From JBCBJX01 sp964342855 (GTDB lineage Bacteria > Pseudomonadota > Alphaproteobacteria > Caulobacterales > Parvularculaceae): a stretch of DNA of 64,000 nucleotides. Position 1 is the stretch's first letter. Every line of letters starts with the position of its first letter. Location: assembly GCA_964342855.1 (NCBI GenBank), contig CAYFIB010000001.1:62001-126000 (forward strand), given 5' to 3'. The translations under genes and the position numbers were made by a program. The notes beneath the pieces were generated by a model. The model did not search any database. It saw only the letters and a list, made by a program, of their open reading frames with translations, and was not told where the DNA came from. Of the stretch, positions 61,706 through 64,000 are shown piece after piece.

Positions 61706-62457
61706 CGCGCGAGCCACCCGCCATCGACCGGCAGGGTCGCGCCCTGCACATAGTCCGACGCCGCCGATGCGAGGAACACCGCCGCGCCCGCAAGATCGTC
61801 CGGACGCCCCCAACGCCCCGCCGGGATGCGCCCGAGGATCTCGGAATTGCGCTTTTCATCCTCGCGCAGGGCCTGCGTGTTGTTCGTCGCGATATAGCCG
61901 GGCGCGATCGCGTTCACGTTGATCGATTTCCCCGCCCATTCGTTCGCGAGAAGACGCGTCAGCCCCATGACGCCGCTTTTCGACGAGGTGTAAGACGCTA
62001 CGCGGATGCCCCCCTGATAGGACAGCATGGACGCAATATTGATGATCTTGCCGCGGGCGCCTCGAGCGATGATCCGCTTGGCGACTTTCTGGGAGAGGAA
62101 GAAGAGCGTCTTCAGGTTGATCTCCATCACCTGATCCCAGTCGTCCTCGGTAAACTCCAACGCGTCATTGCGGCGGATGATGCCAGCGTTGTTAACGAGT
62201 ATGTCCGTCGGACCCAGCGCGGCTTCAGCTTCCGCCGCCACCCGTTCGCATACGCTGGAATCTCCAAGATCGGCCTGAACCGACGCGAACTTGCGTCCCA
62301 GCTCCTCGACCAGATCTTTCGTTTCCGCCGGGTCGCTGCGTCCGCACGCGACAATGTCCGCGCCCGCTGCGGCGAGGCCGAGCGCGAGGCCCTGGCCGAT
62401 GCCGGTGTTCGCGCCCGTGACGAGCGCGACTTTTCCGGTGAGATCAAAAAGAGACAT
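61702..62457 (-). CDS. kduD: 2-dehydro-3-deoxy-D-gluconate 5-dehydrogenase
   Basis: Reduces 2,5-diketo-3-deoxygluconate to KDG with NADH. 251-residue short-chain dehydrogenase: GANTGIGQG for the cofactor (15-23), NNAGII (89-94), Ser143, Tyr156 and Lys160 (ASYTSSKSG), and ATNNTQALREDEKRN, typical of KduD. Thirteen bp after kduI. Confidence 0.95.
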   Translation of the reverse strand: MSLFDLTGKVALVTGANTGIGQGLALGLAAAGADIVACGRSDPAETKDLVEELGRKFASVQADLGDSSVCERVAAEAEAALGPTDILVNNAGIIRRNDALEFTEDDWDQVMEINLKTLFFLSQKVAKRIIARGARGKIINIASMLSYQGGIRVASYTSSKSGVMGLTRLLANEWAGKSINVNAIAPGYIATNNTQALREDEKRNSEILGRIPAGRWGRPDDLAGAAVFLASAASDYVQGATLPVDGGWLAR

Positions 62458-62470
62458 GGGAGCCGCCTTC

Positions 62471-63319
62471 TTATTTCAGTTGGCAGATGTCGAGGACGTT
62501 CATGTCCGTGTAGTCGAGGTTCTCCCCGCCCATCGCCCAGATGAAAGTGTAGGACTGGGTGCCCGCGCCCATGTGGATCGACCAGGGCGGCGAGATCACC
62601 GCTTCCTCGTTTTTCATGATGATGTGACGGATCTTGTCTTCCTCGCCCATGAAGTGGAAGACGCGGTTCGCGCCCTCGAGACCGAAATAGAAGTACACCT
62701 CGGACCGACGGTCGTGCAGGTGCGGCGGCATGGTGTTCCACACGCTGCCTTCGCTCAGCATCGTCAGGCCGAGAAGCAGCTGGCAGGACTTGCAGGTCTC
62801 CGGCACGATATACTGATAAATGACGCGTTCGTTCGATTCCTTCAGCGAGCCGCGCTCCAGCGGCTTCGCCTCGTTGATCGAGATTTTCACTGGCTCATAC
62901 GCCGTGTGCGCGAGGGTGGAGACGAGATAGAATTTCGCCGGGTTCGCCGGATCGTCGGATTTGAAGACGACGTTTTTCGTGCCCTTTGGCGCGTAGAGGC
63001 CGTCCTTCGGGCCCATGGCGAAGGTCTCGCCGTCAAGCTCGATGGAGCCGGCGCCGCCGCCGACATTGATGGCGCCAAGTTCGCGGCGCTGCAGGAAAGG
63101 CTCGCCCTCGGCGGAAGCGGGTTCGGAATGCACCGGCAGGGCGAGCGGCGTGTCGATCGGGGCCGCGCCGCCGATAATCATGCGCTCGTTGTGGGTGTAG
63201 TTGAGCGCGACCGCGCCGTCCCGGAACAGCCCTTCGACGAGATAACGCTCGCGCAGGTCTTCGTTGCTCGCGCCGTCCATCATGGACGGGTGGGTGGCCT
63301 GATAGACTTTATCGAACAT
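62471..63319 (-). CDS. kduI: 5-dehydro-4-deoxy-D-glucuronate isomerase
   Basis: Isomerises the linear form of unsaturated galacturonate released from pectin or similar uronates. 282 residues, zinc ligands His200, His202, Glu207 (MPPHLHDRRSE) and His249, aligned with the known His196/His198/Glu203/His245 of the E. coli enzyme with a shift of 4. First of the kdu genes downstream of the TRAP permease, after 90 bp. Confidence 0.95.
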   Translation of the reverse strand: MFDKVYQATHPSMMDGASNEDLRERYLVEGLFRDGAVALNYTHNERMIIGGAAPIDTPLALPVHSEPASAEGEPFLQRRELGAINVGGGAGSIELDGETFAMGPKDGLYAPKGTKNVVFKSDDPANPAKFYLVSTLAHTAYEPVKISINEAKPLERGSLKESNERVIYQYIVPETCKSCQLLLGLTMLSEGSVWNTMPPHLHDRRSEVYFYFGLEGANRVFHFMGEEDKIRHIIMKNEEAVISPPWSIHMGAGTQSYTFIWAMGGENLDYTDMNVLDICQLK

Positions 63320-63409
63320 GGAGCGATCTCCCTTTATCTCTCATCGCCGGTGAATTGTTCTACCGGTGTCATAACTCTCTGGCGCGACGCCTTCAACGCC
63401 GCTTGATCG

Positions 63410-64000
63410 TCAATTTCCGCCGAAGGCGCGCGGCAGGGCGAGCGACAGATCCGGCCAGAAGGTAATCAGCATCAGCGCCGCGAGCAGCGCCCCGTAAAAC
63501 GGCCAGATCGTCCGTACGCTCTGCTCGACCGGCACCTTGCCGACGGCGGAACCGACGAACAGGACCGAGCCGACCGGCGGCGTCACCAGCCCGATGCCGA
63601 GATTGAGCATCATGATGATCCCGAAATGCACGGGATCGACGCCCACTTTCTCCACCACCGGCAGCAGGATCGGCGTCGTGATGACGATCAGGGGCGACAT
63701 GTCCATGAACGTGCCGAGAAGGAGGAGTAAGACGTTCACGATCAGGAGCACCGCGATCGGGTTTTCCGTAATGGACGTGATGAGCGTCGCGAGCTTGGTC
63801 GGCCCCTCGAGAATGGCGAGCGCGTAGCCGAAGGCCGTCGCCGCGGAGATGATGAGGAGCACCATCGAGGCGATTTTCACGGACTGGATCGCCGCCTCGA
63901 TGAAGCGCTGACGCCCGAGGGTTCGATAGACGAAGGCGCCGATCACGATGGTGTAGATGACGGCGATGGCGGAGCTTTCCGTCGCGGTGAAGACGCCGGA
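63410..64000 (-). CDS. TRAP transporter large permease, DctM family (5' truncated)
   Basis: C-terminal 196 residues of a DctM-type permease; the frame is open to the right edge. Visible are the FTATESSAIAVIYT phrase at the cut end (the family has FTPTEAAAVA), several membrane helices, MDMSPLIVITTPILLPVVEKVGVDPVHFGIIMMLNLGIGLVTPPVGSVLFVGSAV and the end. TRAP systems use a periplasmic binding protein and sodium; the DctP and DctQ partners should lie to the right. Position before kduI-kduD-kdgK points to uronate or oligouronate uptake. Confidence 0.93.
   Translation of the reverse strand, partial: SGVFTATESSAIAVIYTIVIGAFVYRTLGRQRFIEAAIQSVKIASMVLLIISAATAFGYALAILEGPTKLATLITSITENPIAVLLIVNVLLLLLGTFMDMSPLIVITTPILLPVVEKVGVDPVHFGIIMMLNLGIGLVTPPVGSVLFVGSAVGKVPVEQSVRTIWPFYGALLAALMLITFWPDLSLALPRAFGGN

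Overview
The window reads as a high-GC, gene-dense chromosome segment of a marine or halotolerant alphaproteobacterium. The Maricaulis/Parvularcula/Hyphomonas neighbourhood fits best, but this is an inference from gene content and not a phylogenetic result. The supports are ectoine synthesis with its dedicated aspartokinase, arginine synthesis through acetylated intermediates with a fused NAGK-NAGS enzyme, the Entner-Doudoroff route for glucose, many TonB-dependent receptors and an RTX-type secreted protein. There is no rRNA, tRNA, insertion sequence, prophage or CRISPR array that I can recognise.

Layout. 1-10.4 kb: tail of an efflux outer-membrane factor, a PepSY membrane protein, and two paralogous giant BNR/sortilin-like secreted proteins flanking a TonB receptor. 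10.6-13.9 kb: an RTX-repeat protein with an N-terminal zincin motif. 13.9-21.1 kb: an arginine cluster, argH divergent from argF'-argG-argE'-argBA-argC. The leader of argF' holds what looks like a complete ribosome-mediated arginine attenuator: promoter, Arg-rich leader peptide, competing stems and an intrinsic terminator. 21.1-28.7 kb: one long minus-strand ectoine block, ectR, dps, an unlisted 47-residue membrane protein, ectA, ectB, ectC, ask_ect, a membrane TPR protein and a sodium:solute symporter, the last two packed against ask_ect. 28.8-36.5 kb: msrA, three aldehyde dehydrogenases, a GST-like protein and a DUF1214/DUF1254 pair. 36.8-39.8 kb: a large TonB receptor ending in a textbook terminator. 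39.9-47.6 kb: the minus-strand central-carbon block tal, zwf, pgl, edd, glk, pyk, gtrA. 47.8-51.0 kb: a fused 2-oxoacid dehydrogenase E1 and a translationally coupled FabD-like acyltransferase. 51.1-59.8 kb: a MarR-centred regulon. 59.9-64 kb: an unsaturated-uronate (pectin-type) block, a TRAP permease tail, kduI, kduD, kdgK and a rhamnogalacturonan acetylesterase-like protein.

Two regulatory systems stand out. First, the arginine leader at 15347-15549 has an RRRR run followed by two alternative RNA stems and a hairpin with a U tract, placed between divergent genes where a terminator makes sense only as an attenuator. Second, a 12-bp palindrome GTGTATATACAC occurs four times (two perfect, two with one mismatch) within 1.2 kb, once in front of each of four transcription units: TPR protein plus TonB receptor, hotdog thioesterase, the MarR gene itself, and an RND exporter with a LolA-like protein and a DUF1302 protein. 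This points to a self-regulated import/hydrolysis/export system for some hydrophobic or acyl compound; the ligand is unknown.

Pathway links: glucose (glk, zwf, pgl, edd) and uronates (kduI, kduD, kdgK) both lead to 2-keto-3-deoxy-6-phosphogluconate, but its aldolase (eda) is not in the window.
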